This document shows, piece after piece, positions 46,682 through 54,789 of a stretch of 64,000 nucleotides of DNA. Source of the stretch: Bremerella sp. P1 (GTDB taxonomy: Bacteria; Planctomycetota; Planctomycetia; Pirellulales; Pirellulaceae). The position numbers were made by a program, and so were the translations under genes. The first letter of the stretch is position 1; each line of letters starts with the position of its first letter. The stretch is from NCBI RefSeq assembly GCF_028748185.1, contig NZ_CP118164.1, positions 1,488,001 to 1,552,000 on the forward strand. Reading direction: 5' to 3'. The notes under the pieces are model-generated. The model did no database searches. It had not been told where the DNA came from and saw only the letters and a list, made by a program, of their open reading frames with translations.

Positions 46682-47319
46682 TTCAGCTCGCTCAGGTGGA
46701 ACGTGGAATTGCACGTCACCAGTTCTGCCTTTTCAGGCCGATAGCGAATCAAGTTTACGCAGCAATTGTCTTGCCGGATCGTCCGAAATTGCTTCAGCGG
46801 AATCTGGTAGAGATGGGCCACCATCACGCGAATGACAATGTTATGGGCGACCACGAGAACCCGTTTGCCGAGGTTCTCGTGCATGATTTGGGTTAGCGCC
46901 GGCACCGTCCTCTCGGCGACATCGCTGGCCGATTCGCCTTCGGGATATGGATGAATCGAAGGGTCTTCCAGGTGCCGCTGGTACTCCTCAGGCTCAGCCG
47001 ATTTGATATCGTCCCAGTCGCGGCCCAACCAGCGTCCGACATCGGCTTCGACGATCTCCGGCACGGGAACGATCTCGCGCCCAGGCACAATCCGCTCGGC
47101 CGTCTCGATCGCTCGCAGCATCGGGCTGGCATAGACCGTATCGAACGTGAACGAGCTTAAGAACTTGCCGGTCAGCGACGCTTGCTCGCGACCAATCGCG
47201 GCCAGCGGGCCGTTGATGCCGTTGCCTTGCAGGACGGTCGGCTTTTTCAGATTGAAATCGGTCGCTCCGTGCCGGACCAAATACATCCAACACGGCTCGT
47301 CAGAAAGGGTGCCACTCAT
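46675..47319 (-). CDS. histidine phosphatase-superfamily protein (phosphoglycerate mutase-like)
   Basis: A 214-residue protein with LVRHGATDFN at about residues 14-23 (the phospho-accepting His), YASPMLRAIETAERI near 63, and VLVVAHNIVIRVMVAH near 150, the family's second His. It lacks membrane or signal features. It is the last gene of the ABC importer run, with an ATGA overlap to the substrate-binding protein gene. A phosphatase acting on a phosphorylated form of the imported compound, or on a sugar or vitamin phosphate, is conceivable but is inference. It converges with lpxK. Confidence 0.88.
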   Translation of the reverse strand: MSGTLSDEPCWMYLVRHGATDFNLKKPTVLQGNGINGPLAAIGREQASLTGKFLSSFTFDTVYASPMLRAIETAERIVPGREIVPVPEIVEADVGRWLGRDWDDIKSAEPEEYQRHLEDPSIHPYPEGESASDVAERTVPALTQIMHENLGKRVLVVAHNIVIRVMVAHLYQIPLKQFRTIRQDNCCVNLIRYRPEKAELVTCNSTFHLSELNQ

Positions 47320-48299
47320 GATGCCTCAGAAAAACAGTCTTCCGGTTTCACGGCGTCCTTTTCGATCAGGCCGACTTCGACAAGCTGCTCGACGAGTGTC
47401 GTCCAGCGGTCGAGTTCCATGCTCCCAAAGTTGACTTGATCGACCGTCGTCAGAGGAACAATCGCTTTGACGCCGAACTCGAGGACGCCAGGGGTGAGTT
47501 CGGGATTGAGCGATTGCAGATGTTCGTTGGTTTCCTTGGGATCGTTGAGATACGCCTTCCAACCTTTGCGACAAGCTCGCGTCATCTTGGCCACGATCTC
47601 CGGATGCTCGCTCTTCAGCTTGTCCGAGGTGAACAACAAGCTGGCGTACGGGTTGTAGCCGATCGCTCGAATGGGCAGCACGCGAACATTGGCCCCTTCC
47701 TGCTTGGCCAAAAACGGCTCGCTGAATTCGTACGCCTGTTGAGCGAACTTTTTATCACGCAGGAACGCGGCAATGCTTCCGTCGTACGGAACAATGCGAA
47801 CGTTTTCAAGCGGAACATGCTTTTTAAGATACTCCGAAAATGCCCGGCCACTGTTCATCGCCAGGGTCACGTCTTTGAGCTCTTCGAGCGACTCGATGCC
47901 TGACTCTTCGTGCACAAGGAAACAACGAGGGCTTTGATCGATCGCCGCCAGCGTGGCCACGACGTTGGCTCCCTGGGCACGGCCAAGCGGGATTTGATCG
48001 GCCGTGGCGACCCCAAACTCAACGGTGCCGCGTGCGACTTGTTGAATCACTGGAGAGCCAGGCCCGCCGGGGATGATCTCGACATTGAGACCTTCCTCGG
48101 CAAAATACCCGTTCAACTGGGCCGCGTAGAAACCACCATGCTCGGCTTCGGGAAACCAGTTGAGGGCCAGCTTCACGTCGGTTCGTGCGTTGGGGTCGTT
48201 ATCAATCGGGCCGGTGTGGTACGTATCGTCCTTCACCTGGCAGCCATACCCTATCGCAACGGCGACCAAAAGCAGACTCAACAGAAGTATTCGTTTCAC
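47316..48299 (-). CDS. ABC importer substrate-binding lipoprotein, NMT1/THI5-like
   Basis: A 327-residue lipoprotein. The start is GTG at 48299, where GGGAGGG lies at good spacing and the product opens MKRILLLSLLLVAVAIGYGC with a lipobox at the Cys. The mature part has LALNWFPEAEHGGFYAAQLNGYF and IIPGGPGSPVIQQVARGTVEFGV, the signature of NMT1/THI5-like binding proteins, which bind thiamine pyrimidine precursors, riboflavin, taurine-like sulfonates or related compounds. The ligand is unknown. Genes for the ATPase and the permease precede it; the phosphatase overlaps its end. Confidence 0.88.
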   Translation of the reverse strand: MKRILLLSLLLVAVAIGYGCQVKDDTYHTGPIDNDPNARTDVKLALNWFPEAEHGGFYAAQLNGYFAEEGLNVEIIPGGPGSPVIQQVARGTVEFGVATADQIPLGRAQGANVVATLAAIDQSPRCFLVHEESGIESLEELKDVTLAMNSGRAFSEYLKKHVPLENVRIVPYDGSIAAFLRDKKFAQQAYEFSEPFLAKQEGANVRVLPIRAIGYNPYASLLFTSDKLKSEHPEIVAKMTRACRKGWKAYLNDPKETNEHLQSLNPELTPGVLEFGVKAIVPLTTVDQVNFGSMELDRWTTLVEQLVEVGLIEKDAVKPEDCFSEAS

Positions 48300-48301
48300 G
48301 G

Positions 48302-49084
48302 TTATCCCTCCCCTGCCCACCGCCACAGCAGCAGACGGCCCAGTAGTGAAATCGTCGCAAAGACGACGACACCCAACAGCGTACTGCATATCGTCCCGGC
48401 GAACAGGCTCGTCGTGTTAATTTGATTTTGCGAAACCAGAATAAAATAACCCAGCCCTTGATGACCGCTCGAGTGCCCCGCGAAGAACTCGCCCACGATC
48501 GCTCCGACCACCGCCAGTCCGGCACTGGTTTTCATGCCGGTCAAAAGGTAGCGAATCGCACCCGGGAATTGCAGCTTCCACAGAATCTGCCAACGGGTCG
48601 CTTTGTTCACACGAAACAGATCGAGCAGCCCCTGATCGACCGTGATCAGTCCAGTCGTCGTCGCGGTGATGATCGGGAACAGGCTGATCATCGTCGTCAC
48701 CACGATCACGCTCAGCACGCCATAGCCAAAGATGGCGATTACCAGCGGAGCGACGGCGACGATCGGCACGGTCTGAAAGAAGATCGCGTAAGGGTAGCCG
48801 CTTTGGCGAATGATCGACGACTGCGAAAATAGAAGCGACACGCTCACGCCCAACACGACCGAGATCAGAAACCCACTGATCGCGACCATGCCGGTGCGAA
48901 AGGAATACAGAAAGAGCGAGCCGCCGCGCTGCCACATCGTTTTGCCGACATCCCACGGCCCCGGCAAGATGTACGGCTCCAATCCGCTGACGACGATGAT
49001 CGCTTGCCACAGAGCCACGGTCAGCAACAGCACTAGAAGCGGCAGCACGATGGTTTTCCAACTGAAGCGGTCTTCCTTCATCAC
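48302..49084 (-). CDS. ABC importer permease (SsuC/ThiX-like)
   Basis: A 260-residue membrane protein with about six helices. The cytosolic EAA-like loop is in FRVNKATRWQILWKLQFPGAIRYLLTGMKTSAGLAVVGAI (about residues 155-195; quoted by position). The start overlaps the ATPase stop, either as GTG 49084 (GTGA) or as ATG 49081 (TGATG). It is the channel of the four-gene importer run, coupled to the ATPase upstream and the binding protein downstream, which begins 3 bases after its stop. Confidence 0.88.
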   Translation of the reverse strand: MMKEDRFSWKTIVLPLLVLLLTVALWQAIIVVSGLEPYILPGPWDVGKTMWQRGGSLFLYSFRTGMVAISGFLISVVLGVSVSLLFSQSSIIRQSGYPYAIFFQTVPIVAVAPLVIAIFGYGVLSVIVVTTMISLFPIITATTTGLITVDQGLLDLFRVNKATRWQILWKLQFPGAIRYLLTGMKTSAGLAVVGAIVGEFFAGHSSGHQGLGYFILVSQNQINTTSLFAGTICSTLLGVVVFATISLLGRLLLWRWAGEG

Positions 49085-49830
49085 GCAGGCACTCCTGCCA
49101 GGCGGCCCATGACCTCCCCACAGAACCTGGCGAAATCGGGATCGCTCCGCAGTGGGCCACGACGTGGGTACTCGAACGGAACGGTCATATCGGCCACGAT
49201 CCGTCCCGGCTGAGCATGCATGACCAGAATCCGTTGACTCAAAAAGACCGCCTCGGCGACGTTATGCGTCACGAACAGCGTCGTCCACTTCTGCTGCTGC
49301 CAGAGATCGAGCAGTTGCTCGTTGAGTTGATTCCGCAGTAGGTCATCGAGCGCGGCGAAGGGTTCGTCCATCAGCAGGATGTTCGGCTGCGTGACCAGGG
49401 CCCGGGCCAGGGAAACCCGCATTCGCATCCCGCCGGAAAGCATTCGCGGAAATTTTCGAGAATCTTCCGGCCGCAAACCAACCATCCGAATCGCGGCCTC
49501 GATGGCGGTCTGATGCTCTCGCGTAAGTGGGCCACGGAGCTCCAGTGGTAACTGAATGTTCTCCCAGGCCGTCCTCCAGGGGATAAGGTTCGCATCCTGA
49601 AAGACAAAGGCCCGCTCGCTGGCTTCGTTTTGGGCGAGCTTAAGCTGGCCACTCGTGGGCTGGTCGAGATTCGCGACCAATCGCAGCAGAGTCGATTTAC
49701 CGCAACCTGAGGGACCGACAAGGGATACAAACTGCCCTGCGGGGATATCAAGCTCGTCGACCGAAAGCACTAGCGATTCGGGCGAAAAACGCTTCTCGAG
49801 TTGACGAAATTCAATAGCGGACACGATCAC
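49081..49830 (-). CDS. ABC importer ATP-binding protein (SsuB/ThiZ-like)
   Basis: A 249-residue ATPase. Walker A is GPSGCGKST (about residues 38-46), the signature is LSGGMRMRVSLARAL (about 131-145), and Walker B is LLMDEPFAALDD. It belongs to the nitrate/sulfonate/taurine-type group, which shares partners with NMT1/THI5 binding proteins. It is the first gene of the run ATPase, permease, binding protein, phosphatase. The start is GTG at 49830, though an in-frame GTG two codons later has a better ribosome binding site (TAGGTG). No TPP or other known riboswitch was recognised upstream. Confidence 0.9.
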   Translation of the reverse strand: MIVSAIEFRQLEKRFSPESLVLSVDELDIPAGQFVSLVGPSGCGKSTLLRLVANLDQPTSGQLKLAQNEASERAFVFQDANLIPWRTAWENIQLPLELRGPLTREHQTAIEAAIRMVGLRPEDSRKFPRMLSGGMRMRVSLARALVTQPNILLMDEPFAALDDLLRNQLNEQLLDLWQQQKWTTLFVTHNVAEAVFLSQRILVMHAQPGRIVADMTVPFEYPRRGPLRSDPDFARFCGEVMGRLAGVPA

Positions 49831-50176
49831 CTAGTTCGGATACATCCAATAGTAATTTTCAGGCAGAAAACCGTGTAAAAATACTGACTTACGCCAACTG
49901 TCCATCGGACACCGCGAAAACCCCATCCAGTCTAACCTGACCACCCTCTGGGGTAATTGCTACCGGCGGGGAATAAATCTTTACTTCTAAGACATCCCTC
50001 CCTACGATAACTAATTGAAGCCTTCCTTAGTGCGCGGTCACAACCCCCTCCATTTGTAGGGCCGTGTTCGAAATAAACCAGCGAAGTTTCCCGCCTCCAG
50101 CACATGTTTCGCGAGCAGCTCTGACTGACTCCCAGTTCTGAGCGGTGATCGCTTCGTTCCTGCCTAAACAAACCTG
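49831..50176. other. 346-base intergenic region
   Basis: This lies between the divergent importer operon and the DUF1592 gene. I looked for a thiamine or other riboswitch and saw none. A weak CCCC/GGGG stem is possible near 49920-49955. Otherwise nothing is evident. Confidence 0.4.
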
Positions 50177-52123
50177 ATGCAACGACTTTCCCTCATTGCG
50201 ATCTTCGTACTGACGGCTGCTATCAACGATAGCATCGCCGCCGAGACGAAACAGCCCACCGCAGACTTCTCGAAGATTCAACCCGTCTTAGAGAACTACT
50301 GTTACGGCTGCCATGGTTATGGTGCCGAGGAAGGTGGAGTCGTGCTCGATTCGCTGCACGAGAATCCTCAGGCTTCGCAAGAAGCGTGGTTAGCCGTCTG
50401 GCGTAACCTGCGTGCTCAGACCATGCCCCCTGCCGACGAAGATCAACCGTCGCAGGAAGAACGCGACCTGGTCGGAAATTGGATCCAATCCAACGTCTTC
50501 AAGCTCGACCCGAAGAACCCCGATCCGGGCCGCGTGACGATCCGTCGCTTGAACCGTGACGAGTATCGCTACACCATCGAAGACCTCTTCGGCTACCGCT
50601 ATAAGGTCGACGAAAACTTCCCACCGGACGACACCGGTTACGGCTTCGACACGATCGGCGATGTGCTGTCGATGTCGCCGCTGATGACCGAGAAGTACTT
50701 CGACGCCGCTCAAGAGATCGTTAAAGAAGTCGTCCCAACCGACGGCAAGCAAGACGTCTGGTACAAACGGGTCTTCTTCGACGGTCCACCACCGGAAGGT
50801 GAGAAGGAACGTGAAGAGTACGCCCGCAAGATTCTGAAGCACTTCAGCTCGAAGGCCTTTCGCCGACCGGTGGAAGAGGAAACGCTCAACCGCCTGGTCG
50901 AAATCCAAAAACACATCAGCTCGCTGCCCGATCGCAACTTCGAGCATGGCATCGCCCAGGCCTTTGCCGCCATCCTGATTTCGCCGCAGTTCCTGTTCCG
51001 CGCCGAAATCCAGCCGGAACCGAACAACCCTGGCAAAGTCGTTAACGTCGACGAGTACGCGTTGGCTTCGCGACTCTCCTACTTCCTGTGGAGTTCGCTG
51101 CCAGACGACGAACTGACCAAGCTGGCCAGCGAAGGTAAGCTACGCGAGAACCTGCGTGCCCAGGTCGATCGGATGATCGACGATCCCAAGTCCGAGCGAT
51201 TCGTCGAGCGTTTCGTCGGCCAGTGGCTGCAAGCCCAGGATGTCGAGTCGCTGAGCATCGACGCTCGTCGTGCTCTGGGTATTCGCGACCTTGGTGATTC
51301 GCTACGCGTCTTCAGCCGGACCGTCCGCCGCGCCATGCGGGAAGAGACGGAAATGCTGTTCGAGTATGTCCTGAAGGAAAACCGCTCGGCAGGCGAACTG
51401 CTGACCGCCGATTACACCTTCCTGAACGAGCCCCTGGCCAAGTTCTACGGTCTGGAAGGGATCAAGGATCTCGACAAGAGCCGGATGAAGAAGGTCGACC
51501 TCCCTAAGGACAGCAAGCGCGGCGGCATCCTGACCCAGGGCACGTTCCTGGTGGTTACCTCCAACCCAACACGAACTTCCCCGGTCAAACGTGGGCTGTT
51601 CATCCTCGATAACATCCTCGGCACACCTCCTCCACCGGCACCACCCAACGTTCCGGCCCTGGAGGAAATCCGCCAGCGCGGCAAGCGTTTGACGATGCGT
51701 GAGCAAATGGAACTGCATGCCAGCGAAGCGCTGTGCAAGTCGTGCCACTCGCGGATGGATCCTCTCGGATTGTCGCTGGAGAAGTTCACCTACATCGGAC
51801 AATACCAGGAAGACGACAACGGTCAGCCGATCGAAACTTCCGGCAAGCTGATCACCGGCGAAGAGTTCTCGAGTGTGAAGGAACTCTCCCGCGTCCTGGC
51901 CAACGAACGAAAAGTCGATTTTTATCGTTGTTTGACTGAAAAGATGCTCACCTACGCCCTTGGGCGGGGTTTGGAGTATTACGACACACCGACCGTAGAC
52001 ATCATCGTCGACGACATGCTTGCCAAAGATGGGAAGCTTCGCGACATGATTCACACCATTGTAGATAGCGCCCCTTTCCAAAAGCGTCGTGGCGACGGCG
52101 ACTTGTTGTCGTCCGCCCAATGA
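50177..52123 (+). CDS. planctomycete cytochrome-c-type DUF1592/DUF1588 protein
   Basis: A 648-residue exported protein. The signal peptide (first 22 residues, ending near IAAE) is followed by a heme-c site CYGCH at about residue 41, inside a planctomycete cytochrome-c domain. Then come the family domains in usual order: RRLNRDEYRYTIEDLFG (DUF1587, about 122-138), FRRPVEEETLNRLV (DUF1595), LASRLSYFLWSSLPDDEL (DUF1592), LTQGTFLVVTSNPTRTSPVKRG (DUF1588), and the C-terminal DUF1585 with a second CxxCH (LCKSCHSRMDPLG near 519). Proteins of this set are highly expanded in planctomycetes and predicted to be surface redox enzymes. It forms a pair with the DUF1552 gene 37 bases downstream. Confidence 0.92.
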   Translation: MQRLSLIAIFVLTAAINDSIAAETKQPTADFSKIQPVLENYCYGCHGYGAEEGGVVLDSLHENPQASQEAWLAVWRNLRAQTMPPADEDQPSQEERDLVGNWIQSNVFKLDPKNPDPGRVTIRRLNRDEYRYTIEDLFGYRYKVDENFPPDDTGYGFDTIGDVLSMSPLMTEKYFDAAQEIVKEVVPTDGKQDVWYKRVFFDGPPPEGEKEREEYARKILKHFSSKAFRRPVEEETLNRLVEIQKHISSLPDRNFEHGIAQAFAAILISPQFLFRAEIQPEPNNPGKVVNVDEYALASRLSYFLWSSLPDDELTKLASEGKLRENLRAQVDRMIDDPKSERFVERFVGQWLQAQDVESLSIDARRALGIRDLGDSLRVFSRTVRRAMREETEMLFEYVLKENRSAGELLTADYTFLNEPLAKFYGLEGIKDLDKSRMKKVDLPKDSKRGGILTQGTFLVVTSNPTRTSPVKRGLFILDNILGTPPPPAPPNVPALEEIRQRGKRLTMREQMELHASEALCKSCHSRMDPLGLSLEKFTYIGQYQEDDNGQPIETSGKLITGEEFSSVKELSRVLANERKVDFYRCLTEKMLTYALGRGLEYYDTPTVDIIVDDMLAKDGKLRDMIHTIVDSAPFQKRRGDGDLLSSAQ

Positions 52124-52160
52124 TCCTGCCAGCTTTTAGCGCAACAAAGGAATTGATGCC

Positions 52161-53519
52161 ATGAAAATGCAACCCACACGCCGCCATTTCCTCAAGGGAC
52201 TCGGACTGGCCGTGGCTTTGCCCGCCATGGAAAGCCTGATGCCAGGCACCGCCCAGGCCGCTACCCAAACGGCAACGACCGCCGCTGGCGATCCCCTGCG
52301 GTCCGCCTTCCTGTACGTGCCCAATGGGGTCATTATGAACAAGTGGTCCCCGGAAGGTTCCGGTAAGGACTACAAGCTGAACGAGACCATGAAGCCGCTG
52401 GAAAAACTCCGTAGCGAGTTCCAAATTGTCAGCGGCCTGGCTCACGAAAACGGATTTGCGGGCAAAGACGGTGCCGGCGACCATGCCCGGGCACACGCAA
52501 CGTTCCTCACCGGTGCCCGTCCGAAGAAGACTGCTGGTTCCGATATCGAACTAGGCATCTCCATCGATCAGGAAATGGCCAAGTACCTCGGCTACGAAAC
52601 CCGTTTGCCGTCGCTGGAACTTTCGTGCGATGGTGCCCGTAAGTCTGGCTCGTGCGACTCCGGCTACTCGTGTGCCTACCAATTCAACCTGTCGTGGCGA
52701 AGTGCCAATACGCCGATGGCCGCCGAATCGAACCCACGCCTGGTGTTCGAGCGTCTGTTTGGTCGTGGCGACAGTGAAGAGCGACAACGCAACTTCGATC
52801 GACGTATGACCGAGCGTCGTTCGGTACTCGACTTCGTCATGGGTGAAACCAAGTCGATGTCGAAGCAACTCGGCCGTAACGACGTCCAGAAGCTGGACGA
52901 GTACCTGACCGGTGTTCGCGAGATTGAACAGCGAATTCAGAACGCCGAAAAGTTCCGCGATCTGCCGGAAACCAAGATGGATGCCCCCAGCGGTATCCCC
53001 AAGGAATACGCTGACCACATTCGCTTGATGTTCGACCTGCTCGCCCTGTCGTTCCAGACCGACTCGACCCGCGTCGCGTCATTCATGCTGGCTCACGACG
53101 GAAGCAATCGCAACTTCCGCGACATCGGTGTTTCCGAAGGGCACCATAGCCTGTCGCACCATCGCGATAACCAGGATATGAAGAACAAGCTTGCCAAGAT
53201 CGATCACTTCTATGTCACCCAGTTCGCTTACTTCCTGGAGAAGCTCCAGGCGATGAAGGATCCCTCGGGTGCTTCGGTGCTGGATAACTCGATGATCGTT
53301 TATGGTAGCGGCCTGTCCGACGGTAACCGTCACCGTCACGACGACCTGCCGGTCATCCTGGCCGGTAAGGGTGGTGGCACGCTCGAAACGGGCCGCCACG
53401 TGCAGCTCGACGCCAAAGAGCGAACCCCGATGGCCAACCTGTTCGTCTCGATGATGGACAAGATGGGTATCCAAGATCCCGACTTCGGCGACTCGACCGG
53501 CAAACTGACGGTCATCTAA
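52161..53519 (+). CDS. Tat-exported DUF1552-domain protein
   Basis: A 452-residue protein. The N-terminus has the twin-arginine motif RRHFLKGLGLAVALP, so it is exported folded by the Tat system. The rest fits DUF1552 (FLYVPNGVIMNKWSP, GLAHENGFAGKDGAGDHARAHATFLTGARPK by segment, and YGSGLSDGNRHRHDDLPVILAGKGGG), a family related to alkaline-phosphatase-like and sulfatase-like proteins. It pairs with the upstream DUF1592 protein, as in many planctomycetes, and probably acts in the same extracytoplasmic process. AAAGGA precedes the ATG. A REP palindrome starts 33 bases after its stop and is split by an insertion sequence. Confidence 0.92.
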   Translation: MKMQPTRRHFLKGLGLAVALPAMESLMPGTAQAATQTATTAAGDPLRSAFLYVPNGVIMNKWSPEGSGKDYKLNETMKPLEKLRSEFQIVSGLAHENGFAGKDGAGDHARAHATFLTGARPKKTAGSDIELGISIDQEMAKYLGYETRLPSLELSCDGARKSGSCDSGYSCAYQFNLSWRSANTPMAAESNPRLVFERLFGRGDSEERQRNFDRRMTERRSVLDFVMGETKSMSKQLGRNDVQKLDEYLTGVREIEQRIQNAEKFRDLPETKMDAPSGIPKEYADHIRLMFDLLALSFQTDSTRVASFMLAHDGSNRNFRDIGVSEGHHSLSHHRDNQDMKNKLAKIDHFYVTQFAYFLEKLQAMKDPSGASVLDNSMIVYGSGLSDGNRHRHDDLPVILAGKGGGTLETGRHVQLDAKERTPMANLFVSMMDKMGIQDPDFGDSTGKLTVI

Positions 53520-53564
53520 CGCTACGTTAGAAACGAAGCGTTCTCTTTTCCAGTCCCCTCTCCC

Positions 53565-53569
53565 TCGAA
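53565..53569. repeat. left target-site duplication TCGAA
   Basis: TCGAA at 53565-53569 is repeated at 54538-54542 on the other side of the insertion sequence. Because the ends read ...TCGAA/CAAC and GTTG/TCGAA..., a 3-bp duplication (CGA) with ends one base longer is also possible. Confidence 0.8.
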
Positions 53570-53574
53570 CAACA

Positions 53575-54354
53575 TTATTCACCAGCTAGCGGTGGAGGAT
53601 GAAGGTTGAGGAGCATGTACATGGCATGGATCAGAAGTTTGGCTTGAACCCACTCGCGGACGCGGTGTATTCGTCGAGCCCAGTTGGGTAGTGGTTCGAG
53701 GCCTCCGGCGTGATTGCCAAGCCAGGCGAATCTTCGTTCGACCTGGTTCCGGAACCGTATTAGGGCGCGACCGAACTCCTGCTCTAGTAGGGCGAAACAG
53801 CGAATTCGTCCTGGGCTGTGGCGGCAATGCCCCAAGCCTTTTCCTGGTCGCAGTTTTTCGGCCACCAGTTGATAACCGGCTTCCATCGCCGCGTCGTGGA
53901 GCTGGTTGCTGTCGTATCCACGATCAGCCACTAGATAGCCTCCGCCTCTCCCTAGGATCGGGAGAAGCCGAACTGCAACCGGCGTTTCGGCCACGTTGAG
54001 CGGTTCGACATCCCAGGCCAGCGGCATGCTGCTCGAGCCGTAGATCGCGTGGACCTTGTAGCCCTTGCCGTAGCCGCGTCGTGCGCGGCCCCAACGGGCA
54101 TCGGGATCCTTGCTGCAATGACTCACCATTTGCGGCTTGCCATCAACGAGCATGACAAAACCGAAATCGTCCACCGCGATCATGCACCGTTCCATTTGAG
54201 CGAGCAGTGCCTGAACTTCCGTGGTTGGCAAGCGTCGGCTCATCGTCGGTTGAGACGGTAATTTCCGAGGCCTGAGATCGTCAGGCCAGTTGCCCGGCTC
54301 GCATGCCCAGCAGGTTGGTCGATCGTGAATAACCGCCCACAAGTAGACGCTCAC
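53575..54354 (-). CDS. transposase, second reading frame (catalytic DDE part)
   Basis: A 259-residue frame with the DDE catalytic core. The segments DGKPQMVSHCSKDPDARWG (first Asp), LVADRGYDSNQLHDAA (second Asp) and RFRNQVERRFAWLGNHAGG (the Glu of the YREK-like region) are in the order of IS4/IS5-superfamily enzymes. The first residues VYLWAVIHDRPTCWACEPGNW continue the sequence of the first frame, so the full protein needs a +1 shift or loss of one T at the T6 run (plus-strand A6 at 54368-54373). Its stop codon TAA lies inside the left inverted repeat (53575-53577). The nominal start at 54354 is unlikely to be used alone. Confidence 0.85.
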   Translation of the reverse strand: MSVYLWAVIHDRPTCWACEPGNWPDDLRPRKLPSQPTMSRRLPTTEVQALLAQMERCMIAVDDFGFVMLVDGKPQMVSHCSKDPDARWGRARRGYGKGYKVHAIYGSSSMPLAWDVEPLNVAETPVAVRLLPILGRGGGYLVADRGYDSNQLHDAAMEAGYQLVAEKLRPGKGLGHCRHSPGRIRCFALLEQEFGRALIRFRNQVERRFAWLGNHAGGLEPLPNWARRIHRVREWVQAKLLIHAMYMLLNLHPPPLAGE

Positions 54355-54451
54355 GATCTCCCAATCGAAAAAACTTTGTCATCGCCCACCAGGGATTGGC
54401 GTCGCACTGGCGAGCCAATTTGTATAATGCAATCCAGAGTTCACGTTCCAT
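54281..54451 (-). CDS. transposase, first reading frame (N-terminal part)
   Basis: A frame from ATG 54451 (MERELWIALYKLARQ) that encodes the family's N-terminal helix and WWAMTKFF, after which the conserved sequence jumps to the other frame. It ends at 54281 with unrelated residues. The overlap with the second frame is 54281-54354 and the shift site is the T6 run. This is either a programmed slippage point or a one-base mutation that disables the element. Confidence 0.7.
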   Translation of the reverse strand: MERELWIALYKLARQCDANPWWAMTKFFRLGDRERLLVGGYSRSTNLLGMRAGQLA

Positions 54452-54571
54452 GGCTTGGCTCCCAATTTGGGAATTCGTACACAACTACCTAGCCTAGTAC
54501 GTGAACTCCTTTTATTGCTAGCTGGTGAATAATGTTGTCGAAGGGAGAGGGCCAGGGTGAGGGTTTCTCAC

Positions 54572-54600
54572 GCGTGCCAGTTCGCTTCTCCCTGGCACGC
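54572..54600. repeat. hairpin near the REP remnant
   Basis: GCGTGCCAG (54572-54580) pairs perfectly with CTGGCACGC (54592-54600). It lies directly after the right half of the split REP and could be part of that element. Confidence 0.5.
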
Positions 54601-54789
54601 CGTCAGCTAGCGATCTCTTTTCCGCGTCTGGCCAACTTCCTGCTCGAATTCCCCCACATCGGTCTTGTAAAAATTGCAAACGACTTGCTAGACTCACTCC
54701 CGCGCACCAAATACGACTTGGCTGCGTAATGGATCAACCGGCCCCGATTTCTGGCCGGTCTCTGATGCTTCTGCGACAAGGAGGTCGCG

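Larger units (their letters stand above)
53570..54537. mobile_element. complete insertion sequence, 968 bp (IS4/IS5-superfamily type)
   Basis: Perfect 21-bp terminal inverted repeats (53570-53590 and 54517-54537, beginning CAACATTATTCACC) bound two overlapping minus-strand frames that encode a DDE transposase. A 5-bp direct repeat TCGAA flanks the whole element. It interrupts no gene: the target was the loop of a REP palindrome 45 bases past the DUF1552 stop. Size and coding layout resemble IS5-family elements with a two-frame transposase. The subgroup cannot be named without a database search. Confidence 0.93.
53553..54572. repeat. REP palindrome split by the insertion sequence
   Basis: GTCCCCTCTCCC (53553-53564) and GGGAGAGGGCCAGGGTGAGGG (54543-54563, quoted by position) would form one palindrome around TCGAA before the insertion. 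The right half continues GTTTCTCACGCG, comparable with the GTTTCCTGAGC of element B. Confidence 0.85.

Noticed and set aside
49831-50176. possible TPP riboswitch ahead of the NMT1/THI5-type importer
   Set aside because: The conserved CUGAGA and ACCUGA boxes are not present on the minus strand in the right arrangement.
54539-54789. promoter or small gene between the insertion sequence and the kinase gene
   Set aside because: The stretch holds REP remnants and a hairpin. The open frame at 54532-54729 runs through them and has no motif.
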